In this document: piece after piece, positions 43,294 through 52,539 of the stretch | How positions within the stretch are numbered: position 1 is the stretch's first letter | Layout of the letters: every line of letters begins with the position of its first letter | Source: an uncultured Lachnospiraceae bacterium | Lineage (GTDB): Bacteria; Bacillota; Clostridia; Lachnospirales; Lachnospiraceae | Assembly: GCA_910585465.1 (NCBI GenBank) | Contig: CAJUEW010000001.1 | Location: 372,001-436,000 of the forward strand | Length of the DNA stretch: 64,000 nt | Direction of reading: 5' to 3' | The notes under the pieces: generated by a model | What the model saw: only the letters and a program-made list of their open reading frames with translations | The model's database searches: none | What the model was told of the DNA's origin: nothing | Position numbers and translations under genes: made by a program

Positions 43294-43956
43294 TTAGAAT
43301 TTAAGCTCCCGTATGTTCTGCAACGTATCCCCGTAAGGCTTTCCTCTGCCAAACAGCAATGTGGACCCCAGCACAAACCCTTTTACACCTTTCGGGGCAT
43401 ATTCCAGAATCTTATCCGCACTGCAGGCTCCATCCCAATATATTTCAAAATCCATATCTTCCTTGATGGAAAGAAGCTTCGTAATCTTTTTTCCCACATA
43501 AGGAAGATACATCTGCCCTGCATTGCCTGGATTGACTGACATCACTAGGACTTTTTTTACAATACGCAGCATCTCAAGCACCGTTTCCACCGAAGTACCC
43601 GGATTAATGGCAATGCCGGGCACCATTCCTGCATCAATCACTTTCTGCAGAGTCGTGGAAGGATGGTATTCTGCCTCCGGATGGATATACACCGTATCGC
43701 CTTTCCGGAGATTTTTTAAAAATAAATGAATGCAGTTATTAGGGTGCTCGATCATCAGATGTACATCCAGCGGCTTTGATGTGGAGGAGGCTATGTAATG
43801 CATATCATTTAATGACATGGCAAAGTTAGGAACATACCGTCCGTCCATAATATCGATATGAAAGGAATCAATCCCTCCCGCTTCTAAATCCTTTACTTCC
43901 TTCTCCAGATGTCCATAGTCCGCGCACATCATAGAAGCTGTTAATTCAAATTCCAT
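43294..43956 (-). CDS. Ribulose-phosphate 3-epimerase family protein
   Basis: This 220-residue TIM-barrel protein of the RPE family has SFHIDIMDGRYVPNF (metal ligands H33 and D35), DVHLMIEHP (third ligand His), VMSVNPGNAGQMYLPYV and a late WDGACSADKILEYAPKG carrying the catalytic-type Asp. The family swaps configuration at C3 of ketopentose or ketohexose phosphates. In this cargo it probably supplies a pentulose or hexulose phosphate for a CDP-activated or sugar building block, rather than serving central metabolism (inference). It is the last gene of the long minus-strand run. Some family residues differ from housekeeping Rpe (for example the SMMCADYGHL start). Confidence 0.8.
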   Translation of the reverse strand: MEFELTASMMCADYGHLEKEVKDLEAGGIDSFHIDIMDGRYVPNFAMSLNDMHYIASSTSKPLDVHLMIEHPNNCIHLFLKNLRKGDTVYIHPEAEYHPSTTLQKVIDAGMVPGIAINPGTSVETVLEMLRIVKKVLVMSVNPGNAGQMYLPYVGKKITKLLSIKEDMDFEIYWDGACSADKILEYAPKGVKGFVLGSTLLFGRGKPYGDTLQNIRELKF

Positions 43957-44020
43957 TTTATTCCAAGTCCCTCCTTCTATTTTTTCTTAAAATAAGCCTC
44001 TTGTCCGTCCCTGAATCCAT

Positions 44021-45154
44021 TTATACTAAAAACCGGCATCCTGTATACACCAGTTGTAATTTATCCCGATTATGCATAAAATACAGGGTTTCCAGCGTCT
44101 CTCCCATATATCCGATATACCGGTCTTTCCGTTCCCAGCCCTTTGGCTCGCTAAGCTGCTCTACCCGCTCCAGAATAGGAAACAGCCAGCTGCAATAATC
44201 GGCCAGCACTTCTCTCCGGGCCAGGATAATATTGTAGTTATAAAGGTATTGCTGGCGCAGGATGTCAGGAAATGCATTGGCATATTCCGGCTGCAGTTCT
44301 TCTAGGGCAGTCAGCAGCGCTTTCCAGTCCCCCTCTGCCAAATAACGTCTGTGATGTTCTTCGATATCCGGTTCGTAAGGCATAGGATAGGGCAGTACTG
44401 CATCTACTTCATTATCTTCCAGTCTCAGTATATCATCCTCCGATAATTCCAGAATCCGGCGGTAATGAGAAAGTCCAAAATATTCCGCTCTTCCGCTGCT
44501 TCCTTTGCCCTGTTCTCCGTCCGCGCCGTATTTTCCATTATCAGAAGCCTCTTTTGTCAGACGGTTTTTCCATATCCAGTAAAGGACCGTTAATTCTGAG
44601 TAATTCCCGTTCTTTGAGGAAATATTTCCGCCGTCACAATCCAAAAGCGCTGCCACCCGCTCACTGCAAAGAGCCGCCCCCGCCTGAACCGGGGTAACCC
44701 ACCGGGGCATATCATACTTCTCCGTCAGGGGACGATCCTTATAAAATTTTGCCATAAACAGATGAATATCCGGCCTGTGGCATCCTATGGGCAGGGCCGG
44801 CAGCGGTATAAACTTTTTTCCGCATATGTAATGATAGCCCATAAACTGGGCCCAGCGTAATGCAGTCAGTCTGGTGTGGCAGCAAAATCCGTGCCTTTCC
44901 AGCGCTGTCTCAATATCGCCCATTACATTTTCCGGTGTTGCAATCAAGACCTGTATGTTATCTTTTTCGTCCTGCGACAAACTCTGAGCAAACTTATGCA
45001 GTTCCAATACCGGGAGCCCTTCCAGCACCGGGGCATTGTTTTCCATACAGGATACCAGAAAGCAGCATACCTTCCGGTTCGGGTACAGACTGTGAAATGC
45101 CTGATATGCGCCTAATGCAATGCCCTGAGCGCCGAATATTGTAAATTCCATCAT
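44021..45154 (-). CDS. DUF4422 glycosyltransferase-like protein with N-terminal Rossmann-like module
   Basis: The 377-residue product has two parts. Residues 1-95 form a Rossmann-like unit (FTIFGAQGIALGAYQAFHSL, later VLIATPENVMGDIETALERH) of the type repeated in other cargo proteins. From about 125 onward it matches DUF4422: YHYICGKKFIPLPALPIG, VQAGAALCSERVAALLDCDG, the hallmark FGLSHYRRI, and DAVLPYPMPYEPDIEEHHRR. DUF4422 proteins occur in capsule and O-antigen clusters and are regarded as glycosyltransferases. The start directly abuts the stop of the decarboxylase gene, so translation is probably coupled. Confidence 0.8.
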   Translation of the reverse strand: MMEFTIFGAQGIALGAYQAFHSLYPNRKVCCFLVSCMENNAPVLEGLPVLELHKFAQSLSQDEKDNIQVLIATPENVMGDIETALERHGFCCHTRLTALRWAQFMGYHYICGKKFIPLPALPIGCHRPDIHLFMAKFYKDRPLTEKYDMPRWVTPVQAGAALCSERVAALLDCDGGNISSKNGNYSELTVLYWIWKNRLTKEASDNGKYGADGEQGKGSSGRAEYFGLSHYRRILELSEDDILRLEDNEVDAVLPYPMPYEPDIEEHHRRYLAEGDWKALLTALEELQPEYANAFPDILRQQYLYNYNIILARREVLADYCSWLFPILERVEQLSEPKGWERKDRYIGYMGETLETLYFMHNRDKLQLVYTGCRFLV

Positions 45155-46276
45155 TTATAATTCCTTTAAATAATTCATAAAGCTTACTTTGTTGTCCAAT
45201 GCCGCTGTCGTGGGCCTGCCGAGATTCTCCCTTGCCCCGATACTGCATGTTACTTCTATAAAGCATAGCTGACTGCCCGCCTTAACCGCTTCAAGCTCTT
45301 TGTCAAGCTCTTCATAGCTATTTGCTTTTGCCGTATAAGGATAACCGCAGGCTCTTGCCACAGCCGCCAGATCTGCCGTAGCTGCTGCTGTGGGCATCCC
45401 TCCAACCGTTTCGTGCGCCTCATTATTAATAACAATATGAATCAGATTATCAGGTTTATACGCGCCTATGACAGCCATAGAACCCATATGCATAAGAACG
45501 GCTCCGTCTCCGTCAATGCACCAGATTCTTTGCCCGGTTTTATGAAGCGCTATGCCTAATGCAATGGAAGAGCTGTGTCCCATGGAACCCACAGTCAGAA
45601 AGTCGTACTTGTGCGGCTGACAGTTTGCGGCTCTTGCCTCAAATAGTTCTCTGCTTGCCTTGCCTGTTGTAGAAACAACCGGGTCCTTACCGGACACGGC
45701 AAGGATGTGTTTAATGATTTCTTCACGAACCATTGTGTGATTGTTCCGATATTCTGTTTTTTCATCATAAGAAAGCGCTCCCCTGCGAATGACAAACGCC
45801 ACAGCCTTCCCGGAAGCAAGAATACTTCTGAATTCTTCCATCTTCCCGGCAATTTCATCATCCGCAGTTTCTTTACCGACAATAAAAACTTCAATATCCA
45901 TATCTTCAAGGAGCTTTACTGTCACCTCTCCCTGATAGATATGCTGAGGCTCATCATGAATACCTGGCTCTCCTCTCCAGCCAATAATAAATACAACAGG
46001 AATCCCATAAACTTTGTCATTTAATAGGCTCGCTGCCGGGTTAATGATATTACCTTCTCCGCTGTTCTGCATATAAACTACAGGAATTTTACCGGTTGCT
46101 AAATGATAGCCTGCTGCAAGAGCCGCACAATTTCCTTCATTTGCAGCAATCATATGATGTTTAGGGTCGATACCGTATGTATTCATCAAATAATTACACA
46201 ATGCTTTTAGCTGACTGTCAGGAACGCCTGCATAAAAATCAGATCCAATCATTTCAACTAATTTTTCCACTTTCAT
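45155..46276 (-). CDS. aepY: Phosphonopyruvate decarboxylase (TPP-dependent)
   Basis: The enzyme converts phosphonopyruvate, made by PEP mutase, to phosphonoacetaldehyde and CO2; this irreversible step pulls the unfavourable mutase reaction. The 373-residue product has the Ppd N-domain (VEKLVEMIGSDFYAGVPDSQ, MIAANEGNCAALAAGYHLAT with the catalytic-type Glu) and the TPP-binding domain (PVVSTTGKASRELFEAR, DGDGAVLMHMGSMAVIG). It lacks the middle domain of larger TPP enzymes, as is normal for Ppd. It lies in the same operon as PEP mutase (54380-55678), which makes the assignment firm. Confidence 0.93.
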   Translation of the reverse strand: MKVEKLVEMIGSDFYAGVPDSQLKALCNYLMNTYGIDPKHHMIAANEGNCAALAAGYHLATGKIPVVYMQNSGEGNIINPAASLLNDKVYGIPVVFIIGWRGEPGIHDEPQHIYQGEVTVKLLEDMDIEVFIVGKETADDEIAGKMEEFRSILASGKAVAFVIRRGALSYDEKTEYRNNHTMVREEIIKHILAVSGKDPVVSTTGKASRELFEARAANCQPHKYDFLTVGSMGHSSSIALGIALHKTGQRIWCIDGDGAVLMHMGSMAVIGAYKPDNLIHIVINNEAHETVGGMPTAAATADLAAVARACGYPYTAKANSYEELDKELEAVKAGSQLCFIEVTCSIGARENLGRPTTAALDNKVSFMNYLKEL

Positions 46277-46293
46277 CTGATCTCTCCCGCCGG

Positions 46294-47484
46294 TTACCTG
46301 CCCTTCTTTGCAAGCTGAGGCATGATAATCTCATCAATAATAAGCTTTGCAGTCTTATCAATATCATTGTATGAAACAGCCTTTGGAAGCTCTACGCCAA
46401 AGGCTTTGATAACCTTCTGAATAAGTTCCTCTGTGTAAATCAGTTTTCCGTCAATAATATCCTCAATACCGTCCAGCGCCATAGATGCCCTGTCAGCTCT
46501 GTTCATCTCTTCAAAACTAAATACAGATTCGTCAATCCAGGCGGACGGTCTGCCATCCCTGTAGCCAATAAGAACAGGATATCCGCCGATATTGCCGCCA
46601 AACCCCGGTATAAACACCCTCTGATTCTTTCCTGTGCGGACGGCGTCAATTACAGCCGAGATAATCTGGTAATTACTTGATGCATTCATCATATTTCTCG
46701 TCTGGTCAACAGGCATTGATATCTTACAGCTCCTATAAATTTCATCATGGGACAGGTTCTGCTCCACGCCTCTGTAATATATTTTAAGAGGCAGCTCTGT
46801 CCCTTCTGTCTGTCCTTCTTTGCTGATGCATACATCATGAAAATGTCCTGCCGCAAACATAATGTCAATATTCCAGAAGTCATCCGCGCCAAGCATATTT
46901 GCGGCCGCAAACTTCATCCTGGGCACAAGATGATTCAGATTGCCGCTTCCAAAATCAGGATAAGCTCTGCCGGCGCTCTTCAGCCACGGAATAACAGCGT
47001 CCGAATAGGATGTGTTGATTACGATCGCATTGGTGTCTGCCAGATCGCAGGCATCCATTACATTCTTTGTAAAGCGAATGGCCAGAGGACTCCAGATCCC
47101 ATATGCCCTTACATTAGCCCATGAAATACTGCCGTATTTAAGCCCGGGATAGGCACGGCTTGAGTTTACAATGAAATCCGGCTGATGCTTTTCAATGACA
47201 GCTTTCACCGAATGGATGTCGTTCAGTTCAACGCCGCTCTCCACTTCAACATGCGATTTGTTTACGCCTCTGATCAGCCCTGCAACTTTTATGATATTTA
47301 CCTTTTCCTGCATCTTATCCCCATCACGGCCGACGGCCACTATATGGATTGCCTGGTCGTTCTTGCTCACCAGATAGTCAAGTAAATAGGAGCCGACACT
47401 TCCAAGACCAATAATCATAACCTTAATTTTGTTCTTCCTCACATGCTCTTCCACAACCTGCAGCCTCTGTTCTAATGATTTCAT
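46294..47484 (-). CDS. NAD(P)-binding oxidoreductase of unrecognised specificity
   Basis: The 396-residue product has a dinucleotide-binding fold near the N-terminus (KVMIIGLGSVGSYLLDYLVS, about 20-39), the strand DFIVNSSRAYPGLKYGS and INTSYSDAVIPWLKSAG, reminiscent of malate/saccharopine-dehydrogenase-like enzymes. The later FIPGFGGNIGGYPVLIGYRD is distinctive, but I cannot name a family. It directly precedes the phosphonopyruvate decarboxylase gene, and no aminotransferase or iron-type alcohol dehydrogenase is present, so it is a candidate for acting on phosphonoacetaldehyde or a related intermediate (inference). ATG 47484 is chosen over an upstream start because GAAGGAGGG lies at the right distance. 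Confidence 0.6.
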   Translation of the reverse strand: MKSLEQRLQVVEEHVRKNKIKVMIIGLGSVGSYLLDYLVSKNDQAIHIVAVGRDGDKMQEKVNIIKVAGLIRGVNKSHVEVESGVELNDIHSVKAVIEKHQPDFIVNSSRAYPGLKYGSISWANVRAYGIWSPLAIRFTKNVMDACDLADTNAIVINTSYSDAVIPWLKSAGRAYPDFGSGNLNHLVPRMKFAAANMLGADDFWNIDIMFAAGHFHDVCISKEGQTEGTELPLKIYYRGVEQNLSHDEIYRSCKISMPVDQTRNMMNASSNYQIISAVIDAVRTGKNQRVFIPGFGGNIGGYPVLIGYRDGRPSAWIDESVFSFEEMNRADRASMALDGIEDIIDGKLIYTEELIQKVIKAFGVELPKAVSYNDIDKTAKLIIDEIIMPQLAKKGR

Positions 47485-47562
47485 TTTGCGCCCTCCTTCC
47501 AGACATACCGGTACGTTCCTGTGATTCTCTCTCTTACACAATTCCTTCGTTTAGTTTTATAT

Positions 47563-48621
47563 TTATGGCTGATGCTCCTTTTTCATCAAATACCCTACAG
47601 AGGGCTTTTCTACCACCCCTGTATAAAAATCATCTGCCAGAATCCTTTTTTCTATAATTTTAAATCCGATATCTGTGTACATTTTTTCGTAATTTCCCAT
47701 ATTTCTGTAACAGCCTGTATAGGAATCTCTCAGGTCAAACCCATACACCTTTGCTTCTTTCATTTTCGTTAAAGAATCCTTTACAAAAACATATCCTCCG
47801 GGACTCATGGCGTCATATACTTTTTTCAGAATTTCCACAACCTCTGTATCATTTTGAATGTTCAGCAGCAGTCCCATCATAACAAAAGCATCATATTCCT
47901 TATCAAAACAATACTCTCTGGCATCTGCCGCGTAATATTCAATATTGGATATCCCCTTCTTCCGGGCGTTTTCCTTTGCCACCCTAATCTGGTACTCGGA
48001 GTAATCCACCGCATCTATATGTCTGACATATTCCGCAAATATTTCACTGTAAAATCCCCATGCACATGCCATATCGCATAAAATACCTGCAGGCTTTAAA
48101 TGTGGTATAAAAGAGGTATAAAGCATATCCTCTTGATTTTTCTTTAAAGAAGAGGAAATGTTCTCAGCCTTATATAACTCCTCCGCATGCCAGTATTTTG
48201 AAAAATCCTTTCCAATCTCAGAAACGGATTCGATAAACTCTATGGAATTTGTAAATAAAACATTTTTCATAAACGAAATCCATTCTTTCGGATCGTCATC
48301 CTCAAAATTCACTTCCCATCCATGCCGGCGGGTAATGGCAATTTTTCTTTCTGCCGCATAACAGATATCCGACTCAGAAATATTATTTTCAACAATCCAA
48401 TTCCGGATTTCCTTTACAAAAGTACTGGCAACCAGCACTTTTGAGTATTCCATTCTGCTTAATTCACTGGCAGGAAATACTTTTAATCCTTCAAATTCTT
48501 CTCTTCCCGGTTCTGTTTCCACATAACAGACTATATTTAGATTGCTTATCTTTTTTTCATGAATTAATCTTGTAATAAAGCCTGATATAATTCCTGTTCC
48601 CCAAATTACTATATTTTCCAT
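47563..48621 (-). CDS. SAM-dependent methyltransferase with N-terminal Rossmann-like module
   Basis: The 352-residue product has two parts. Residues 1-100 form a small alpha/beta module (IVIWGTGIISGFITRLIHEK, later KVLVASTFVKEIRNWIVENN) of the kind recurring in the cargo. Residues about 150-330 form a class I methyltransferase with motif I GILCDMACAWGFYSEIF, AVDYSEYQIRVAKENARKKG and the strand YDAFVMMGLL. It could methylate the sugar or the phosphonate, the acceptor being unknown. The first ATG overlaps the licD stop (TAATG); 48621 has better spacing from AAGGAG than 48624. Confidence 0.75.
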   Translation of the reverse strand: MENIVIWGTGIISGFITRLIHEKKISNLNIVCYVETEPGREEFEGLKVFPASELSRMEYSKVLVASTFVKEIRNWIVENNISESDICYAAERKIAITRRHGWEVNFEDDDPKEWISFMKNVLFTNSIEFIESVSEIGKDFSKYWHAEELYKAENISSSLKKNQEDMLYTSFIPHLKPAGILCDMACAWGFYSEIFAEYVRHIDAVDYSEYQIRVAKENARKKGISNIEYYAADAREYCFDKEYDAFVMMGLLLNIQNDTEVVEILKKVYDAMSPGGYVFVKDSLTKMKEAKVYGFDLRDSYTGCYRNMGNYEKMYTDIGFKIIEKRILADDFYTGVVEKPSVGYLMKKEHQP

Positions 48622-48623
48622 CA

Positions 48624-49481
48624 TTATCTCCTTATGTATTTTGTATAAGAACAATCAGTATCAAAGAAAACGCTTCCATGCCCCGAACTTCCAATGTTAA
48701 AAACCTTCCAGATGCCATAGGTTGTCCGCAGTACGTTTTTATATCCGGCCGGAACGGCAATTTCCATATTCTCGAAGGGAACCATAACGGCTTCGGCATA
48801 GTCTGACACATCCCGGATATTATCCCTTTTATCTAAAGAATATGAAATCATTCCAACCTTATTGGAGCCGCCTCCATTATACTTTTTTACCAGGGCGTCA
48901 AGCTGTTTGTAATAGATATTGTCTCCGGTATAATCAACCCGCATCACTTCATAGGTATATTGATAGCTTTTCTCTCTCAGAGCTTTAAGGGTTCCAAAGA
49001 AAGCTTCTCTCTCACCTGCCGGCGGCAGCTCGTCCAGCGGAAAAATATCAATAAAAATTCCCTGATTAAAACGGTATTGTTTTTGCAGCTCCGTATGCAG
49101 AATACCCGTTGTAGCTGAATTTCTTAATTGTGCATGATTGTCCCTTGCGCTTCCCGGGTCTGTATATTCCGTTTGAAAAAAATAGGGAGAATGAAAATTC
49201 TCTTCCGCGACGGAACATAAAATATCATAGTCCTTCCTGGGCATCGTCACATCAATATCATCATCCCACGGAATAAAGCCTCCGTGTCTGATTGCTCCCA
49301 GTAAAGTCCCTGACTCGGCAAAATACGTCAAACCATACGCTTCACATACTTGGATAAATTTAGACAACAGATCCATTTCAACAGCCCACACTTCCTTTCT
49401 GCGTGTGGAAACCTTAAACCCGTCCCTTATCTCCGCCTTAAAAAAACTTTTATCCAAATGAATTGTCTGTAACTCCACCAT
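48624..49481 (-). CDS. LicD-family phosphotransferase (copy 1)
   Basis: LicD proteins transfer phosphocholine or similar groups from CDP carriers to surface glycans. The 285-residue product has the core GTLLGAIRHGGFIPWDDDID (residues 58-77), where the acidic cluster binds metal, and GIFIDIFPLDELPPA further on. It is clearly related to the copy at 58725-59573, and each is preceded by a related Rossmann-like gene. With phosphonate and cytidylyltransferase genes in the same operon, the donor may be a CMP-phosphonate (inference). The transferred group and acceptor cannot be read from sequence. Confidence 0.88.
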   Translation of the reverse strand: MVELQTIHLDKSFFKAEIRDGFKVSTRRKEVWAVEMDLLSKFIQVCEAYGLTYFAESGTLLGAIRHGGFIPWDDDIDVTMPRKDYDILCSVAEENFHSPYFFQTEYTDPGSARDNHAQLRNSATTGILHTELQKQYRFNQGIFIDIFPLDELPPAGEREAFFGTLKALREKSYQYTYEVMRVDYTGDNIYYKQLDALVKKYNGGGSNKVGMISYSLDKRDNIRDVSDYAEAVMVPFENMEIAVPAGYKNVLRTTYGIWKVFNIGSSGHGSVFFDTDCSYTKYIRR

Positions 49482-49494
49482 ATCTACATTTTCC

Positions 49495-50172
49495 TTACTT
49501 TAATATTTCCATAATATTTATTACCGGACACTTTGTTCTGCTCATGAGCTGTTCTTCGATATAGTCAAACCGCATTACATCTGTAACCACAATCGCGTCC
49601 AGATACTGGCCTATCGCATATTCATCGGTTATTTTCTGGCATACAGAAGCCTCGGACCACACCAAATCTTCTTCCAGCCACCCTTCAAATTCTTTTATTT
49701 CATAAATACCAATTCTGTAAATATCATTTTTCTCAAAGTAATCCGAAATATGGCTGCCTTTGCGTCTTACATAATTCCATCTGGCTGCAACTGCAGGATA
49801 TATAAAATCAGGATGCTCCATCAGTGAAGAATCATAAAACTCAGAATCCACATATGGAATAGGAATCACAAGCTGCCCGGGCCTGACACCATAATCTAAA
49901 AGCTGTTTTTTAATCTCCAGCTTCGCTTCCTTCCATCCGACTGCTATCACAAATAAATATTGTTCTATATTATCTAACTGCCCAAGAGTAACTACCCGGA
50001 CGGGAGCCTCAATATCCTGACGCCTGTCAGCTATTGCATAAATATTTACGCCGTGTCTTTTAAGATATCGATAGATATATCCGCCGTATCTGCCGGCTCC
50101 CCATATGATAATTTTCTGTTTACTATCCACAATATTATCAATATCGTATTCTATTCCCGCCAAATCCTTCAT
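49495..50172 (-). CDS. Stand-alone Rossmann-like module protein (copy 1)
   Basis: This 225-residue protein is paralogous to the one at 59604-60311: both start MKDL-GIEYDID and share KIIIWGAGRYGGYIYRYLKR (or its counterpart), YLFVIAVGWKEAKLEIKKQL and the C-terminal VINIMEILK-type end. The N-terminal half (about 1-110) has a G-x-G-x-x-G nucleotide-binding-type loop, like the N-terminal part of PglD-type enzymes. The C-terminal half (about 120-225) is helical with a central ISDYFEKNDIY segment, and I do not recognise a catalytic signature in it. It sits directly upstream of a licD gene, as does its copy, so a shared function with LicD is likely. Confidence 0.6.
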   Translation of the reverse strand: MKDLAGIEYDIDNIVDSKQKIIIWGAGRYGGYIYRYLKRHGVNIYAIADRRQDIEAPVRVVTLGQLDNIEQYLFVIAVGWKEAKLEIKKQLLDYGVRPGQLVIPIPYVDSEFYDSSLMEHPDFIYPAVAARWNYVRRKGSHISDYFEKNDIYRIGIYEIKEFEGWLEEDLVWSEASVCQKITDEYAIGQYLDAIVVTDVMRFDYIEEQLMSRTKCPVINIMEILK

Positions 50173-50190
50173 ATCGGCACCTCACAGTCG

Positions 50191-51246
50191 TTAATATTCA
50201 TAAACCGTTATCTCCGTATGGTTTTCCACCATATTCATTAAAATATCCAGAAACAGTCCGTCGCTTTTACTGATATGGAATGGTTGTATTTCTTTTCCGT
50301 CAAATCTCAAACAGGGAAGTGTGTCCAAATTTGTTGATATTATTTTTCCGCCCCACAAATCTCTGGCTTCATTAAAGCGCAATTCATTCTTTTCGTCCTC
50401 GCTGCATATTTTAATCCCGATGGAATGCAATGTGTCTGAAACCAGATTCCAAATCCATATTTTACGTTCGTTATCAGGCAAAAGATAGATGTTCCCGTTC
50501 CCCCCGTCAAATGCACATATACAGATTCCTTTCATCACAGAAGGCATAGTTCTTTCCAGAAAGGTATTTTTCTTAATATCATAGATAATAAAATCAGAGT
50601 TTAATGTACGGGGGAGCAGATAAATTTTCCCGTCCGCATAAAACATATGCCGGAATGTGCTCTTTTTCACTTTTCCCAGTATTTTAAACTCACATGTCCG
50701 CAAATGAAAGGAAATCAAATCACTGCAGTGATAAGGGCAGAAATAAACGATTTCATCTACCGTAATTCCACTGATTATAACAGATTCATCCTTACAAAAT
50801 GAGTCTGCCTCCACCGGCAGGACATATCTGGTAAATTTCCCGCTGTCATGATCCAGCGCTAATACAGCGTCATAGCTGTTGGGCAGAAAATACGTTATAT
50901 TATTTCTGCTGACATATCCCCAAAAGGGTCTGTATGTACATTCTTTTTCAGAAGCAGGAAATTTTATATATTCTATTTTTTTGGTCTCAGGGGTAAATAC
51001 TGCAATTTCATTCTCTGAGCCGGACGGAATAAACATAATAGTATCTCTTATTCTAAAAGCAAATTCATGCATAGGCGATTCCCCATCATATTTATCAAAG
51101 AGCATAATAAAGTCTGCCCTCCCGTCCTGATGCAGTTCAAAAAGTCCGTTATAGCCCCACGCCGAGAAATATGTTTTTCCACCGCACTCGGCAGCGGCCA
51201 AAAAGGTAATTCCGTTTATATCATGCATTTCTATTTCCCGCATCAT
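50191..51246 (-). CDS. Predicted beta-propeller protein of unknown function
   Basis: The 351-residue product consists of repeating four-strand units with aromatic turns (GKTYFSAWGYNGLFELHQDG, NNITYFLPNSYDAVLALDHD, DEIVYFCPYHCSDLISFHLR, GKIYLLPRTLNSDFIIYDIK, GNIYLLPDNERKIWIWNLVS). The spacing suggests six or seven blades. No signal peptide or catalytic motif is seen, so it is probably cytoplasmic. Propellers of this sort can be scaffolds or enzymes acting on sugars, but nothing specific can be claimed. ATG 51246 (or 51243) fits the AAGGAG site better than 51252. Confidence 0.5.
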   Translation of the reverse strand: MMREIEMHDINGITFLAAAECGGKTYFSAWGYNGLFELHQDGRADFIMLFDKYDGESPMHEFAFRIRDTIMFIPSGSENEIAVFTPETKKIEYIKFPASEKECTYRPFWGYVSRNNITYFLPNSYDAVLALDHDSGKFTRYVLPVEADSFCKDESVIISGITVDEIVYFCPYHCSDLISFHLRTCEFKILGKVKKSTFRHMFYADGKIYLLPRTLNSDFIIYDIKKNTFLERTMPSVMKGICICAFDGGNGNIYLLPDNERKIWIWNLVSDTLHSIGIKICSEDEKNELRFNEARDLWGGKIISTNLDTLPCLRFDGKEIQPFHISKSDGLFLDILMNMVENHTEITVYEY

Positions 51247-51257
51247 AAGCATTCTCC

Positions 51258-51668
51258 TTACTGCAATATCCGAAGCTGCTCTTTTATTTCACTGGAGCAG
51301 ATACCCGGAGTTCTTTTTAGTCTGACCACATTTTTACTGTGTTCGCCGCACCAGCCGATAATCCTTTCAAACCGTTCTCCCCTGTGATCCTCTCCCAGCG
51401 CCAGAATATCAAAATCTATATTTTCCAGCGTCTCCGGAAGGACACTGTCATAAACAACCACCTCGTCTACGATCCTCAGCGCTTCTAATATTTCCACCCT
51501 CTCTCCGGTTGTATACAGCACTTGAGCGTCCGGTTTATATTTCAGAATGTAATCCCCGTTTTGAACGGCAACGATTAAATAGTCCGCATAGGTTTTGCAT
51601 TGCTTGAACAGTCTTAAATGCCCGATATGAAAATAATCGTAAACCCCAAATGTTAATATTTTAGCCAT
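51258..51668 (-). CDS. TagD-like cytidylyltransferase
   Basis: The 136-residue product is a compact nucleotidyltransferase of the glycerol-3-phosphate cytidylyltransferase type, with the HIGH motif (DYFHIGHLRLFKQC, H14-H17) and the C-terminal signature RTPGICSSE that replaces RTxGIST-S. It joins CTP and a phosphorylated polyol or phosphonate to give a CDP or CMP-linked donor and pyrophosphate. A similar domain is fused to the PEP mutase in the same operon, so the two could act on different substrates. It lies 12 bases before the propeller gene. Confidence 0.85.
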   Translation of the reverse strand: MAKILTFGVYDYFHIGHLRLFKQCKTYADYLIVAVQNGDYILKYKPDAQVLYTTGERVEILEALRIVDEVVVYDSVLPETLENIDFDILALGEDHRGERFERIIGWCGEHSKNVVRLKRTPGICSSEIKEQLRILQ

Positions 51669-51704
51669 TCCTGCCGTTTCCCCCCGATATTTATTCTGAT
51701 GCCT

Positions 51705-52478
51705 TCACTTTGCATCTTCTTTCCAGTATTCTAATATTTTTCTGTAATCCTCTCTTCTGTTACAGTTGGTCCATCTTAACAGTCCAACTAATTCAAATGC
51801 TTCTGTATCACAGGAATCAATATAGTTCTGGATAATGCAAAGATTCGTACCGGCCTTTTCCATTTTATAAAACTTCTCGTTTGCCGCTTTCAGCTTTTCG
51901 GTATCTGTAAATTTCCAAATCTGCCCTGAATTAAGAATTACGGAAAAGGCCTCATCAATCTTCAGCAGTCCGTGATTACTGTTAAACGCATACCGAAATC
52001 GATCCTGCATATTTTTATAGAGAACCACTGCCTTTCTGGCACAGATAGGCTCAAAGCTGTATGTCAACACATTATGCTTAGTATCTATCACCCTGCCAAA
52101 CGAATCCTTATCAATATCCAAATCACCTTCAACAAACAGCACTTCCTCAACGTCCTCAAACTTATCAAATATCTCTTTCAGACCCATATACAGGCTGTAT
52201 CCGGATGCAAAATCCGCATAATGATTATTATAAATAAGAACTATCTTGTCCTTTATAGAATCCGGAAGCTCTTCGCAATAGGCTTTCAGATCATCATATT
52301 TGTAGCCGCCCACAACTACTGTCTTATCGGCAAACATACACTTCTCCAGCAGGTGATAAAGCAATGTATCCGTCTTGTCTTTTTCATAGTATATAGCCTT
52401 AAGGCACTTATCCTCTTCTGCCGTCCCTTCATTAAATCTGCCTGAAATACCTGCCACAGTTATAATTGCCGCTTTCAT
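51705..52478 (-). CDS. MobA-like nucleotidyltransferase (possible phosphonate/choline-type cytidylyltransferase)
   Basis: The 257-residue product has the sugar-nucleotidyltransferase N-terminus in variant form (AAIITVAGISGRFNEG), then VVVGGYKYDDLKAYCEEL, NNHYADFASGYSLYMGLKEI and the metal-binding acidic pair in VLFVEGDLDIDKDSFG. These features recall LicC-type phosphocholine and PntC-type aminoethylphosphonate cytidylyltransferases. Within a phosphonate operon, activating the phosphonate as a CMP ester for LicD is an attractive role, but this rests on context. The usual Gly-rich loop is unusual (VAGISGRF). Confidence 0.7.
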   Translation of the reverse strand: MKAAIITVAGISGRFNEGTAEEDKCLKAIYYEKDKTDTLLYHLLEKCMFADKTVVVGGYKYDDLKAYCEELPDSIKDKIVLIYNNHYADFASGYSLYMGLKEIFDKFEDVEEVLFVEGDLDIDKDSFGRVIDTKHNVLTYSFEPICARKAVVLYKNMQDRFRYAFNSNHGLLKIDEAFSVILNSGQIWKFTDTEKLKAANEKFYKMEKAGTNLCIIQNYIDSCDTEAFELVGLLRWTNCNRREDYRKILEYWKEDAK

Positions 52479-52539
52479 TCATTCCTCCAGTCGGTAACTA
52501 TATCCATTACCATCATTTACAAAGTTGTACAAGCTGGTT

